Assembly (NCBI GenBank): GCA_965228695.1
Contig: CBDDIB010000002.1
Span: forward strand, 62,001 to 126,000
DNA from: JAJFJD01 sp965228695
GTDB taxonomy: Bacteria; Pseudomonadota; Alphaproteobacteria; UBA8366
DNA: 64,000 nt
Direction: 5' to 3'
Shown here: positions 17,013 through 26,854 of the stretch, one piece after another
Numbering within the stretch: the stretch's first letter is position 1
How the letters are laid out: each line of letters starts with the position of its first letter
Notes under the pieces: generated by a model
Told to the model about the DNA's origin: nothing
What the model saw: only the letters and a program-made list of their open reading frames with translations
The model's database searches: none
Program-made: the position numbers and the translations under genes

Positions 17013-18107
17013 ATGCCGCGCGCCCGATTTGCCTGGATTGCCGCCAGCCTGCTTATCACGATCTCACTGGCCGGATGCGATGACGCAGCGCCCCCGGAAA
17101 CCGCCGAGCGCATCCGCGCCATCAAACCCTATACCGTGACCGAGCCCGCGGGCGCGTCGGTGCGCCGCTATTCCGGCACGGTCGCGGCATCGGATACCTC
17201 AGCGCTCAGCTTCGCCGTCTCGGGCACGATAAAGACGGTCACCGTCAAGCAGGGGGACCGCGTGACGGCCGGACAGGTCCTCGCGACCCTGGACCCGAAA
17301 CCCTTCGAACTCGACGTGCAAGCGGCCCAATCGCAGCTCGCCACGGCCAAGGCGACCCGTGACAACAAGAAAGTGGACCTGGACCGGCAGCGCCAACTCT
17401 TCTCCAAGGGCTGGGTCGCGAAGGCGGCCCTCGACCAGGCCATCGCCGCTTATGACGCCGCGGAGGGCGAGTTGAATCTAGCGCGGTCCCGCCTCGGGAC
17501 GGCGGAACGCGATCTTGCAAATACCAAACTGGCCGCGCCGTTCGGCGGCGTCATCGCATCGCGCAATGTGGAACCGTTCACGGAAACGTCGCGGGGCACC
17601 GCCGTCTTCCAAATCAATTCCGAAGGGGCGCTCGAGGTCGATTTGTCGATCCCGGATTCCGTGGTCGGCCGGTTGACGATCGGCCTGCCGGTGACCATCG
17701 AAATTTCAACGATCTCCGGCTGCGGATGCAGCGGCCGGATTACGCAGATCGGCAAAGCCGCCAGCGCCGCCAATGCGGTCGAGGTCACCGCATCGATCGT
17801 TGACGGCCCCGACGGCATCCTGCCGGGCATGGCGGCAGAGGTCGCCGTGCCCTTCCCGGGCACCAACGGTAAACGCGGTTATCTGGTTCCCCTGGTCGCG
17901 ATTGCGCCCGGTGACGAAACCGCGCGCGGCTATGTCTTTAAGTTCGACGAGACAAGCGGAGCCGTGCGCAAGACCGCGATTACCGGAATCAAGGGGCGCG
18001 AGAATTTCATAGAGATTACGGACGGCGTGACCGCCGGCGATATCGTCGCCGCGGCCGGTGTCAGCTTCCTGCGTGATGGCCAGAAGGTGAAGCTGCTGGG
18101 CCAGTAG
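17013..18107 (+). CDS. RND efflux membrane-fusion (periplasmic adaptor) lipoprotein
   Basis: 364 residues. A lipoprotein signal peptide ends in lipobox LAGC (Cys22), followed by Asp-Asp. The biotinyl-lipoyl half-motif VSGTIKTVTVKQGDRVTAGQVLATLDPKPF, a coiled-coil hairpin (about 85-155, KATRDNKKVDLDRQRQLFSKGWVAKAALDQ), the second lipoyl half (TKLAAPFGGVIASRNVEPF) and beta-barrel domains follow in normal order. It joins the RND pump encoded 33 bases downstream to an outer-membrane channel. No tolC-type gene is in the window, so a shared channel elsewhere is likely. Confidence 0.93.
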   Translation: MPRARFAWIAASLLITISLAGCDDAAPPETAERIRAIKPYTVTEPAGASVRRYSGTVAASDTSALSFAVSGTIKTVTVKQGDRVTAGQVLATLDPKPFELDVQAAQSQLATAKATRDNKKVDLDRQRQLFSKGWVAKAALDQAIAAYDAAEGELNLARSRLGTAERDLANTKLAAPFGGVIASRNVEPFTETSRGTAVFQINSEGALEVDLSIPDSVVGRLTIGLPVTIEISTISGCGCSGRITQIGKAASAANAVEVTASIVDGPDGILPGMAAEVAVPFPGTNGKRGYLVPLVAIAPGDETARGYVFKFDETSGAVRKTAITGIKGRENFIEITDGVTAGDIVAAAGVSFLRDGQKVKLLGQ

Positions 18108-18140
18108 ACGCAGAAGCACCCGCACGCCGGAGACCGAAAG

Positions 18141-21100
18141 ATGAATCTCGCCCAACTCGCCATCAAGAACTCGCGCATCACCGTTGCGGCCATTTTGATC
18201 GTCGTTGCCCTCGGCGTTACGACCTACCTGTCCTACCCGAGCGCGGAAGACCCCGCGATCACTATCCGCAGCGCCAACGTCACCGCCTCCTACCCCGGAA
18301 TGTCGGCGGAACGCGTCGAGGATTTGATCACCGAACCCCTGGAAGCGGCGATGCGCGAGATCGCGGAAATCGACGAAATCAAATCCACATCGAAGACCGG
18401 TTCGGTCAAACTGGAACTGACGATCCACGATTCCGTGACCGACCTCGACGCGGTCTTCCAGGATATCCGCAACAAGGCAGACGACGTGAAGACGGACCTT
18501 CCCGCCGGCACCAACGGGCCGTATGTCGATGACGAGGTCGGCCTGACGGCGGTGGCCACCATTGCGCTTTGGTCGGACGGTTTCTCACTCGCCGAGATGC
18601 GCGACGTGGCGCGGGACACGCGCGACCGGCTCTACACGCTCAAGGGAATTCGCAAGGTGGAAATCCTCGGTGTACAGGACGAGCGCATCTACCTCGAAGT
18701 GACGCCGACCAAACTGTCGCAACTCGGTGTATCGCCGCAGGAGATATTCGGCGCGCTGAGACAGCAGAACATAATCGAGCCGGGCGGTGAGATCATCGCC
18801 GACGGCCGCGCGGTGCTGTTGGAGCCGTCCGGTAACCTGAAGTCCGTCGAAGAGCTTCGCGGCGTCGTCTTTCGCATTCCGAATTCGGACCGCGTGCTGC
18901 GTCTCGACGAAGTGATGGAAATCAAGCGCACCTATGTCGATCCGCCGAAGTTGCCATCCTTCCACAACGACCGGCCCGCCATCATTCTGTCGGTGTCCAC
19001 CGTCGAAGGCACCAACAACCTCGAATTCGGCGAGCGCCTCACTGCATTGCTGAAGGATATCGAATCGGAGTTGCCCATCGGCTACGTGCTCGACTACGCT
19101 ACGTTCCAGCCCGAGCTGATCGAGGAAGCCGTTCAAAGCGCGGTATCCAACGTTTATCAAACGCTGGTGATCGTGCTGGTCGTGGTCATGGTCTTTCTCG
19201 GCTTGCGCACCGGATTGATCGTAGGCTTCTTCGTGCCGCTGACCATGCTGCTGGGCATCATCCTAATGCGCTTCTTCGAGATCGAGCTGCAGCGTATGTC
19301 GATCGCCGCGATGATCATCGCGCTCGGCTTGCTCGTCGATAACGGTATCGTCGTGGCGGAGGACATCCGCGTCCGGCTTGAACGCGGCGTGGAGCGGATG
19401 CGGGCGGCGGCGGAGGCCGGCGGATCGCTCGCGATCCCGCTGCTGACATCGTCGCTAACGACGATATTCGCCTTCCTGCCGATGATGTTGCTCGAGGGCA
19501 ATTCCGGCGACTACGTGCGGTCGCTCGCGCAGGTCGTGGTGATCCTGCTGTTGGTTTCCTGGTTTCTGTCGATGACCGTCACCCCGGCCATGTGCGCCTG
19601 GTTCATGAAAGTGTCCGAGACCAAGGAGCCGGGCGCGGAAACCGCGTCGTACGACACGCCGCTTTATACCGCCTATCGGCGCGTGCTGGGTTTGTTGTTG
19701 CGCTGGCGACTTACCTTTCTGGCGGGGTTGCTCGCCAGCCTTGTGCTGTCGGTCATGCTGCTGGGTACGGTGAAGACAGAGTTCTTCCCGCTCGGCGACC
19801 GCAATCAACTGCTTGTGTATCTCGACTTCGAAGCCGGCACCGATATCCGCGAAACCGAAGCGGAGATGCGTACGCTGACCCGCTGGCTGTCGGACAAGGA
19901 AGCCAATCCGGAAGTGACCAGCAACACCGCCTATGTGGGCTACGGCGGGCCGCGCTTCTTCCTCGCGCTTGCGCCAGTCGATCCCGATCCGCACCGGGCG
20001 TTCGTGATGGTAAACACGAAGTCGGTCGACGACGTCGGCACGGTGATCGACCGCATCAATGCCTTTCTCGACGACAACCTCCCCGCCGCCCGCGCCGATG
20101 CGAAACGAATGTGGTTCGGATCCACCGAGCCCGGCATGGTGCAGATTCGGCTGGTCGGTCCGGATAGCAATGTATTGGCGGATCGCGCCGATAAACTCAT
20201 CGATGCGTTCCACGCCGTACCGGGAACCGTCGGCATCAAGCAGGACTGGGAAAACAAGACGCTCAAATTGATCGTCGAGGTCGATCAGGTGCGGGCGCGC
20301 CGGGCCAATGTGACGTCGACGGATGTCGCGAAATCGCTGAATGCCACCTTTGCCGGGCTCACGGTCACCGAATACCGGGAAGGCGACAAAATCATTCCGA
20401 TCGTGGTGCGCGGCGACGACAGCCTGCGGTTTTCGTTGTCGGGGCTGCAACGGGTCCAGGTCTATTCCCCCACGTCGAACGCCTTCGTCGCGCTTGGCCA
20501 GGTCGCCACGGTCCGCGGCGAATGGCGTTTCGGCCGCATCAAGCGGCGCGACCAACAACGGACCCTGACGGTCGAGGCGCGCAACCCGGATATCCCCGCG
20601 CCCAAACTGCTGGCCGCTGTCATGCCGACAATCGATAAATTGGAGCTGCCGACGGGCACCCGGTGGGAGATCGGCGGCGAGGTCGAAGACCAGGCCGAAG
20701 CCAACGAGAAACTGTTCGGACTGCTGCCGATGGCCCTGGCCGGCATCGTCGTGCTGCTGATCGGGCAATTCAACTCCTTCCGCAAGGGCGCCATCATCCT
20801 GGCGACCATTCCCCTCATCCTGATCGGCGGTACCGTCGGGCTGATCATCATGCAGGCGCCCTACGGCTTCATGGTGCTGCTTGGATTCTTCAGTCTGGCG
20901 GGCATTCTCATCAACAACGGCATCGTGCTGATCGACCGGATACAGAGCGAGGAAGCCGCGGGGCGCGAGCCGCTTGATGCCGTGGTCACGGCCTGCTTGG
21001 CGCGGCTGCGGCCGATCCTGATTACCACGCTGACGACGATCCTCGGGCTCGTACCGCTGATCCTGTTCGGCGGCGCCCTGTTCTACGGTATGGCGAGCGT

Positions 21101-21209
21101 CATCGCCTTCGGCCTGCTCTTCGCGACGGTGTTCACACTGGGCTTCGTACCGGTCGTCTATACCTTGCTCTTCCGGATTTCGACGCGCGCAGCGAAGGCG
21201 GCGGCTTAG
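18141..21209 (+). CDS. RND-family efflux pump, inner-membrane subunit
   Basis: 1022 residues, normal for AcrB-type pumps, with a helix at 15-33, two large periplasmic loops, and helix clusters around 330-540 and 855-1015. Two residues of the AcrB proton relay differ. The TM4 pair Asp407-Asp408 reads Asp400-Asn401 (GLLVDNGIVV), and the TM10 Lys940 position reads Asn925 (GILINNGIVLID). Such paired changes occur in a subgroup of RND pumps, as I recall. It is translated in an operon with the adaptor lipoprotein; the substrate is unknown. Confidence 0.93.
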   Translation: MNLAQLAIKNSRITVAAILIVVALGVTTYLSYPSAEDPAITIRSANVTASYPGMSAERVEDLITEPLEAAMREIAEIDEIKSTSKTGSVKLELTIHDSVTDLDAVFQDIRNKADDVKTDLPAGTNGPYVDDEVGLTAVATIALWSDGFSLAEMRDVARDTRDRLYTLKGIRKVEILGVQDERIYLEVTPTKLSQLGVSPQEIFGALRQQNIIEPGGEIIADGRAVLLEPSGNLKSVEELRGVVFRIPNSDRVLRLDEVMEIKRTYVDPPKLPSFHNDRPAIILSVSTVEGTNNLEFGERLTALLKDIESELPIGYVLDYATFQPELIEEAVQSAVSNVYQTLVIVLVVVMVFLGLRTGLIVGFFVPLTMLLGIILMRFFEIELQRMSIAAMIIALGLLVDNGIVVAEDIRVRLERGVERMRAAAEAGGSLAIPLLTSSLTTIFAFLPMMLLEGNSGDYVRSLAQVVVILLLVSWFLSMTVTPAMCAWFMKVSETKEPGAETASYDTPLYTAYRRVLGLLLRWRLTFLAGLLASLVLSVMLLGTVKTEFFPLGDRNQLLVYLDFEAGTDIRETEAEMRTLTRWLSDKEANPEVTSNTAYVGYGGPRFFLALAPVDPDPHRAFVMVNTKSVDDVGTVIDRINAFLDDNLPAARADAKRMWFGSTEPGMVQIRLVGPDSNVLADRADKLIDAFHAVPGTVGIKQDWENKTLKLIVEVDQVRARRANVTSTDVAKSLNATFAGLTVTEYREGDKIIPIVVRGDDSLRFSLSGLQRVQVYSPTSNAFVALGQVATVRGEWRFGRIKRRDQQRTLTVEARNPDIPAPKLLAAVMPTIDKLELPTGTRWEIGGEVEDQAEANEKLFGLLPMALAGIVVLLIGQFNSFRKGAIILATIPLILIGGTVGLIIMQAPYGFMVLLGFFSLAGILINNGIVLIDRIQSEEAAGREPLDAVVTACLARLRPILITTLTTILGLVPLILFGGALFYGMASVIAFGLLFATVFTLGFVPVVYTLLFRISTRAAKAAA

Positions 21210-21270
21210 CCGCGTCGAAGGCCAGACTTGCATCGCATCGTTGCCGCGCCGCCGCTATGATGCGCCGGCA

Positions 21271-24045
21271 ATGCCGTCCCCGCCCGCCATATATCTGCCC
21301 GAAGCCCCCATCCTTGTCGTCGGCCTGACCCGCGCCGCCTGGCTGACCGCAGACGGTGAGGCCGAGACGATCTCGCGGGAAGAAGCCGCAAAGCGCGTCG
21401 GTGGCGGCGACCCGCCGTTGCTGTGCCACGCCCCGGCAACGGCACGCCGGCTCGGCATCGATCCGTTTCGGTCCTACGATGTGTTGGAGCTGTTCGCCTT
21501 CGTGCGGCCGGCGGCATTCTGCATCCCGACGCCACGCGGTCTCGTGAACGCACTCGCCCTGGACGCCGCCGGGGACGGCGACGCGGACGGCCCGCCTGAC
21601 CTGGAAGACGCGGTCCTGATCCTGCGCCGGGCAGCAATCCGTCTGCTGTCCGAACTGTCCGACGAAAGCGTGGGCCGCCCGGCCCGCCGCGTGGCCCAGG
21701 CGATGATGCGGGGCGGCTGGCCCTGGGGCGCCACCGTGCTGCGGGCCTTGAACGTGGAGCCGGAAGATAAGATGCGCGCGCCCGCGAACGGGTTGGAGGT
21801 TTGGCGCGACATTCCCGAATGGAGCGAGCATGCGCCGCCGCCGCCGCCCGGCAGCGCCGCCGTCGACCCGGGGGAAGCGCGCGCCCGATTGGCCGACCTG
21901 CTCGACGACTCGTCGGAAGCCCGGCCGAGTCAGGCGGATTACGCATCGGCCGCCGCCGGCGCCTTCATCCCCCGCGACGCGCCGGGCGAGCCGCATTTCG
22001 TGCTGGCCGAAGCCGGTACCGGCGTCGGTAAGACGCTTGGGTATCTGTCGCCCGCCAGCGTCTGGGCGGAGAAGAACGAAGCCCCGGTCTGGGTCTCGAC
22101 CTACACCCGGAACCTGCAGCACCAGATCGACCAGGAGCTCGACCGCCTGTTCCCGGACCCGCGCGTCAAATCCAACCGCGTCGTCGTGCGCAAGGGACGG
22201 GAAAACTATCTCTGCCTGCTCAACATGCAGGACGCGGTGCGCGGCGTGGGGGTGCGGCAGCACGACGCCATCGCACTGGGCTTGATGGCGCGGTGGGCGG
22301 CGCACAGCCGGGACGGCAGCGTCACCGGCGGCGATTTCCCGTCCTGGCTGGTCGACCTGCTCGGCACGCGCCGCACGCTCGCCCTGACCGACCATCGCGG
22401 CGAATGTATCTATTCGGCGTGCGAACATTACAGCCGGTGCTTCATCGAACGCGGCATCCGCAAATCGCGCCGCGCTGACCTGGTGATCGCCAACCACGCA
22501 CTGGTGATGACGCGGATGGCGCGCGGGCTGTCGGAAAACGGCGCCCGGCCCACGCGCTTCGTCTTCGACGAGGGACACCATGTCTTCGACGCGGCCGACA
22601 GCGCCTTTTCCGCCCATCTGACGGGACAGGAGACCGCGGAACTGCGCCGGTGGCTGCGCGGCACCGAAGGCCGCAGCCGGCGGCGCGGCCGCGGTCTTAA
22701 ACAGCGGGTCGAGGATCTGTTGGGCGAAGCGAAGGACGGCCCCGCCGCCTTGGAAGACATCCTGTCGGCGGCCGGATCGTTGCCCGATGCGGGCTGGCAT
22801 CAACGGGTCGGCGACGGCGCGCCGCGCGGACCGGCGGAAGCCTTCTTCGCCGCGGTGCGCACGCATGTCTATGCGCGCGTGCAGGACTCCCGCGGGCCAT
22901 TCGACCTGGAAGCGGAAACGGACGATCCCGCCGACGCGGTCCTGGACGGCGCGGCGGCGCTCGAATCCGCCCTGCGGCGGCTGGAAAAACCGATCAACCG
23001 GCTGCGCGCCATCCTGCAAAACCGAATGGACGAGGAAGCCGACGATCTGGACACCAACACGCGGAATCGGATCGAGGCGATCTGCCAGTCGCTGGAGTTC
23101 CGGGCCGAGAACCTGGTGCGCGCGTGGCGGCACATGCTGGCGGCGCTGGCGCAGGAACGGCCCGAGGAGTTCGTCGATTGGTTCGCCGTCGACCGCTACG
23201 ACGGCCGCGATATCGACGTCGGCATGCGCCGCCACTGGATCGACCCCACGATTCCCTTCGCGGAAACCGTGGCCAAGCCCTCGCATGGCGTGCTGGTCAC
23301 GTCGGCGACCCTGCGTGACGGGTCCGGCGACGCGGAAGCCGACTGGCTGTCGGCGGAAAGCCGGACCGGCGCGGTTCACCTGCCGACGTCGGTGCGCGCC
23401 GAGGTGGCGTCGCCCTTCGACTATGCGTCGCTGACGCGGGTCATGGTCGTCACCGATGTCCGCAAGGACGACATGACCCAGGTGGCATCCGCCTATCGGG
23501 AACTTTTCCTGGCGGCAGGCGGTGGGGCGCTCGGCCTGTTCACCGCGATCAGCCGGTTGCGCGCCGTGCATGGCCGCCTGGCCGAACCGATGGACGCCGC
23601 CGGTCTGCAGCTCTATGCGCAGCATGTGGACCGGCTCAACCTGCCGACATTGATCGACATCTTTCGCGCCGAGACCGATTCCTGCCTGCTGGGCACGGAC
23701 GCGGTGCGCGACGGCGTGGACGTACCGGGATCGAGCTTGCGGCTGATCGTCTTCGACCGCGTACCCTGGCCGCGTCCGACCATCCTGCATCGCGCGCGGC
23801 GCAAGGCGTTCGGCACCCGCAAATACGACGACATGCTGACGCGGCTGCGGCTCAAACAAGCCTATGGTCGGTTGGTTCGGCGCGCCGACGACCGGGGCGT
23901 CTTCGTCCTGCTCGACCCGATGATGCCGTCGCGTCTGGGCGGCGCCTTTCCGGAAGGGGTGGAGATCGAGCGCTGCGGCCTCGCCGATGCGGTCGCCGCC
24001 TGCCGCGGGTTTTTCGGCACCGGCGTGCAAGAACCCTGCGACTGA
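21271..24045 (+). CDS. DinG-type ATP-dependent DNA helicase (XPD-like, Fe-S)
   Basis: 924 residues. A ~225-residue N-terminal region of uncertain fold (IYLPEAPILVVGLTRAAWL ... LLCHAPATARRLG ... YDVLELFAFVRP) precedes an SF2 helicase core. Walker A is AEAGTGVGKT and the DEAH-type box is VFDEGHH. Four Cys (ENYLCLL, GECIYSACEHYSRCF) match the Fe-S cluster of DinG/XPD. Helicase domain 2 contains LLGTDAVRDGVDVPG and the final QAYGRLVRRADDRG. It likely acts 5'-to-3' on R-loops or repair intermediates. The ATG at 21271 is the first start fitting the family. The N-terminal part may be a degenerate nuclease-like domain, unproven. Confidence 0.85.
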   Translation: MPSPPAIYLPEAPILVVGLTRAAWLTADGEAETISREEAAKRVGGGDPPLLCHAPATARRLGIDPFRSYDVLELFAFVRPAAFCIPTPRGLVNALALDAAGDGDADGPPDLEDAVLILRRAAIRLLSELSDESVGRPARRVAQAMMRGGWPWGATVLRALNVEPEDKMRAPANGLEVWRDIPEWSEHAPPPPPGSAAVDPGEARARLADLLDDSSEARPSQADYASAAAGAFIPRDAPGEPHFVLAEAGTGVGKTLGYLSPASVWAEKNEAPVWVSTYTRNLQHQIDQELDRLFPDPRVKSNRVVVRKGRENYLCLLNMQDAVRGVGVRQHDAIALGLMARWAAHSRDGSVTGGDFPSWLVDLLGTRRTLALTDHRGECIYSACEHYSRCFIERGIRKSRRADLVIANHALVMTRMARGLSENGARPTRFVFDEGHHVFDAADSAFSAHLTGQETAELRRWLRGTEGRSRRRGRGLKQRVEDLLGEAKDGPAALEDILSAAGSLPDAGWHQRVGDGAPRGPAEAFFAAVRTHVYARVQDSRGPFDLEAETDDPADAVLDGAAALESALRRLEKPINRLRAILQNRMDEEADDLDTNTRNRIEAICQSLEFRAENLVRAWRHMLAALAQERPEEFVDWFAVDRYDGRDIDVGMRRHWIDPTIPFAETVAKPSHGVLVTSATLRDGSGDAEADWLSAESRTGAVHLPTSVRAEVASPFDYASLTRVMVVTDVRKDDMTQVASAYRELFLAAGGGALGLFTAISRLRAVHGRLAEPMDAAGLQLYAQHVDRLNLPTLIDIFRAETDSCLLGTDAVRDGVDVPGSSLRLIVFDRVPWPRPTILHRARRKAFGTRKYDDMLTRLRLKQAYGRLVRRADDRGVFVLLDPMMPSRLGGAFPEGVEIERCGLADAVAACRGFFGTGVQEPCD

Positions 24046-24130
24046 TTTACGCAAATCCAGGACTTGAGTTTCCGGCGAGACACCGTCAAAGTCCGCTCGA
24101 TTTTCATTTAAGCGCAAGGAATCACGACAC

Positions 24131-24547
24131 ATGGAAACCAAATTGGTCAGCACCCATGCTGCCCTCATCTACACGATGGTTATGGTTTCGGCGGCGGACC
24201 GCGAAATGAAAGATGTGGAACTGTCGCTCATCGGCCATATCGTGAAACGGCTGCCGGTCTTCGACGGGTACGATGTCGAGCTGCTCCCGGAAACCACCAG
24301 CACTTGCGCTGAAATCCTATCGGCCGAGGAAGGGCTGGAGGCCGCACTGGATATCGTCGCCGACACGTTGCCCGGAAACCTCCGGGAAACCGCCTATGCC
24401 CTGGCGGTCGAAGTCGCCGCGGCGGACCGGCGGATCGAACCGGAAGAAATGCGTCTGCTGGAGATGATCCGGCACCAACTGGGCGTGGATCGCCTCGTCG
24501 CAGCCGCCATCGAACGCGGCGCCCGGGCGCGGTTCGCCACGGGATAA
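24131..24547 (+). CDS. TerB-like protein
   Basis: 138 residues, all-helical, with the two acidic repeats of the TerB fold: MVSAADREMKDVELSLIGHIV near the N-terminus and VEVAAADRRIEPEEMRLLEMIRHQL near the C-terminus. TerB domains bind metal through such Asp/Glu clusters and are named from tellurite resistance, but stand-alone copies like this are common and of unclear role. No other ter gene is nearby. AAGGA precedes the ATG. Confidence 0.85.
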   Translation: METKLVSTHAALIYTMVMVSAADREMKDVELSLIGHIVKRLPVFDGYDVELLPETTSTCAEILSAEEGLEAALDIVADTLPGNLRETAYALAVEVAAADRRIEPEEMRLLEMIRHQLGVDRLVAAAIERGARARFATG

Positions 24548-24564
24548 TCGGCCGCGAGGGCGCG

Positions 24565-25050
24565 ATGGGGACCGATACGCAAACAGCCGCGGACGGAATC
24601 ACGATCCGTACGGCGACCCGGGACGATCTGCCGGTAATCATCGCGATGCTGGCCAACGACCATCTCGGCAGCAAGCGCGAGCGATATGCGGACCCGCTGC
24701 CCGACGTCTATTACAGCGCCTTCGATGCGATCGACGGCGACCCCAACAACGAAGTCGTGGTCGCCGAACGCGACGGCAAGATCATCGGCACCTTGCAGCT
24801 CACGCTGATCCCGAACCTGACCTATCAAGGGGGTGTTCGCGCATTGATCGAGGGCGTGCGCGTCGACAGCACGATGCGCAGCGCCGGCATCGGCCGCATT
24901 CTGTTCGAATGGGCGATCGATCAGGCAAGACGGCGGGGCTGCCATATGGTGCAGCTCACCGCCGACAAGACCCGCCCGGACGCGCACCGCTTCTACGAAT
25001 CGCTCGGCTTCAGCGCCACGCACGAAGGCATGAAACTGCATCTACCGTGA
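24565..25050 (+). CDS. GNAT-family N-acetyltransferase
   Basis: 161 residues. The GNAT core is clear: ITIRTATRDDLPVIIAMLAND, then GKIIGTLQLTLIPNLTYQGG, the acetyl-CoA pyrophosphate loop VDSTMRSAGIGRILFEWAI (R/Q-x-x-G-x-G/A type), and DAHRFYESLGF at the end. The acceptor is unknown. It starts 17 bases after terB and is probably cotranscribed. It is convergent with the ThDP enzyme gene. Confidence 0.88.
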   Translation: MGTDTQTAADGITIRTATRDDLPVIIAMLANDHLGSKRERYADPLPDVYYSAFDAIDGDPNNEVVVAERDGKIIGTLQLTLIPNLTYQGGVRALIEGVRVDSTMRSAGIGRILFEWAIDQARRRGCHMVQLTADKTRPDAHRFYESLGFSATHEGMKLHLP

Positions 25051-25062
25051 CGGCCGATCGGC

Positions 25063-26724
25063 CTATTGGTAGGCCGGCATATCCTCCAATTTCCGGTAGG
25101 CGCTGAGGTAGTTCAGGCTCGTGCGCACGTCGACCACGACCGGCCCGTCATGCGCCAGCGCCTCGGACACGACCGACTCCACATCGCCGTCATTCTCGAT
25201 CTTCAGGCCGAGCGCGCCATAGGCCTCGCCGAGCTTCGCGAAATCCGGATTCTTCAGGTCCGTGGACGTGACGCGGCCGGGATAGCGGCCTTCCTGATGC
25301 ATGCGGATCGTGCCGTAGCTGCTGTTGTTGGCGATGAAGATCTTGATTGGCACGTCGTATTGCACGGCGGTGGCCAATTCGTTGCCGGTCATCATGAACC
25401 CGCCGTCGCCGACGAAGGTGATGATCTGGCGTCCCGGCGTGCAGATACCGGCGGCCACGCCCGACGGTACGCCGCCGCCCATGCCGCCGACCTGATACCC
25501 GAGGAAGATATTGCTCTGCCGGAAATAGAGGTAGCGATGCAGCCAGCTGCTGAAGTTGCCGGCATCGCTGGTCACAACGGCGTCCGCGTCCATCCGCTCG
25601 TTGATCGCGGCGACAACCCCGCCGAGCACAACGCCGTCATTCGCCGATTCGGGCTCCCAAGTGGTGAGATCCCGATGCACCTTGTTGAGCCGGCCGATCC
25701 ATTGGCCGCGGCCCTCCGGCGAGCCGGGCGATCCGGCCTCGAGCATCGCTTCAAGGAAATGCTCCGGATCGGCGGCGACGCCGATGGTCGGTTGCCACAC
25801 GCGTCCGATTTCCGCGGCATCGGGCCAGACATGCACCATCGGCATCTGCGGCGTCGGCGCGGTCGGGAAGGTATAGCTCTGGCTGACCGACGGACCGAGC
25901 CGTTCGCCGAGAACGAGCAGCATGTCGGACTGCTTCATCAGATCGATCAGCGGTCCCGGCGTGCGATTGCCGAGATACCCGCCATAGTTGGGATGATAAC
26001 TGTCGAAGACATGCGCCCGCCGGTGGCTCGGCGCGACCGGCAGATCGAAACCCTCCGCGAAGTTGGTTAGATTGGCGAGCGCAGCGTCGCCGTGCACCAG
26101 TCCGCCCGCGATCACCAACGGCCGTTCGGCCTTGCCCAGCATTTCGACGACGCGGGCGACATCGTCAGCATGCGGCGCCATCCGGACTTCCGGGCGCGGC
26201 GATAGAACCGGCGCTTCGACCGTGTCGTCCAGCATGTCCTCGGCAAGGGTCACGACGACCGGTCCGGGCGTGCCCGACCGCGCAATGTGGAAAGCGCGGG
26301 CGGCAGCTTCGGAGAGGTGTTCACCGTCATCCACCTCTATCACCGCCTTCGTGGTGTCGGAGAATGTCTTCGAGTAATTCATTTCCTGCAGCGCCAACCG
26401 GCCCTTCTCGAACCGCTCCACCTGCCCGATGAAGAAGACGGCGGGAATTGCGTCGTGATAGGCGGTATGGATCGCGATCGAGGCGTTCGTCGCACCGGGC
26501 CCCCGGCTGATGAAGCAAACGCCGGGACGGCCGCGCGCCCGGGCATCCGCCACCGCCATGAAACCCGCGCCGCCTTCATGACGGCAGACGACCAGTTTGA
26601 TCGACGGTTGGTCGATCAATGCATCGGTCACCGCGAGATAGCTCTCGCCCGGCACGCAGTAGGCGATATCGACATCGTGGCTTTCCAACGTGGCGGCAAG
26701 GAGCTGGGCAGCGGTGCGGGACAT
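25063..26724 (-). CDS. ThDP-dependent enzyme of the acetolactate synthase family
   Basis: 553 residues with the three domains of the POX/AHAS family. The N-terminal PYR domain carries the catalytic Glu in CRHEGGAGFMA (about residue 50). The central domain includes KAERPLVIAGGLVHG. The C-terminal PP domain has the ThDP motif starting VGDGGFMMTGNEL and ending IANNSSYG. It decarboxylates a 2-oxo acid or an oxalyl/sulfo-type substrate. No small ilvH-type subunit is adjacent, so it is probably not the biosynthetic AHAS. A MarR regulator gene lies just upstream on the same strand. Confidence 0.85.
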   Translation of the reverse strand: MSRTAAQLLAATLESHDVDIAYCVPGESYLAVTDALIDQPSIKLVVCRHEGGAGFMAVADARARGRPGVCFISRGPGATNASIAIHTAYHDAIPAVFFIGQVERFEKGRLALQEMNYSKTFSDTTKAVIEVDDGEHLSEAAARAFHIARSGTPGPVVVTLAEDMLDDTVEAPVLSPRPEVRMAPHADDVARVVEMLGKAERPLVIAGGLVHGDAALANLTNFAEGFDLPVAPSHRRAHVFDSYHPNYGGYLGNRTPGPLIDLMKQSDMLLVLGERLGPSVSQSYTFPTAPTPQMPMVHVWPDAAEIGRVWQPTIGVAADPEHFLEAMLEAGSPGSPEGRGQWIGRLNKVHRDLTTWEPESANDGVVLGGVVAAINERMDADAVVTSDAGNFSSWLHRYLYFRQSNIFLGYQVGGMGGGVPSGVAAGICTPGRQIITFVGDGGFMMTGNELATAVQYDVPIKIFIANNSSYGTIRMHQEGRYPGRVTSTDLKNPDFAKLGEAYGALGLKIENDGDVESVVSEALAHDGPVVVDVRTSLNYLSAYRKLEDMPAYQ

Positions 26725-26854
26725 GGCGTTTCTCCGATTTGATCTGGAACCGTTCGAGCAGGCGGCGGGAAGAGCCGTTGCGGCAAATTGGCGAACAGCT
26801 TAACGCGGATGGACCGGTTTAGGCGATTCACCGGTTTGCGGATTGGCGTGCCTC

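Noticed and set aside
19455..21233. 592-codon minus-strand frame opposite the RND pump
   Set aside because: Low-complexity His/Asp/Arg/Gln-rich translation with no domain; the RND gene explains the region.
21133..24168. 1011-codon open frame on the minus strand opposite the helicase gene
   Set aside because: The plus strand has clear Walker, DEAH-type and Fe-S motifs. The minus frame has no family features and is a GC-rich shadow frame.
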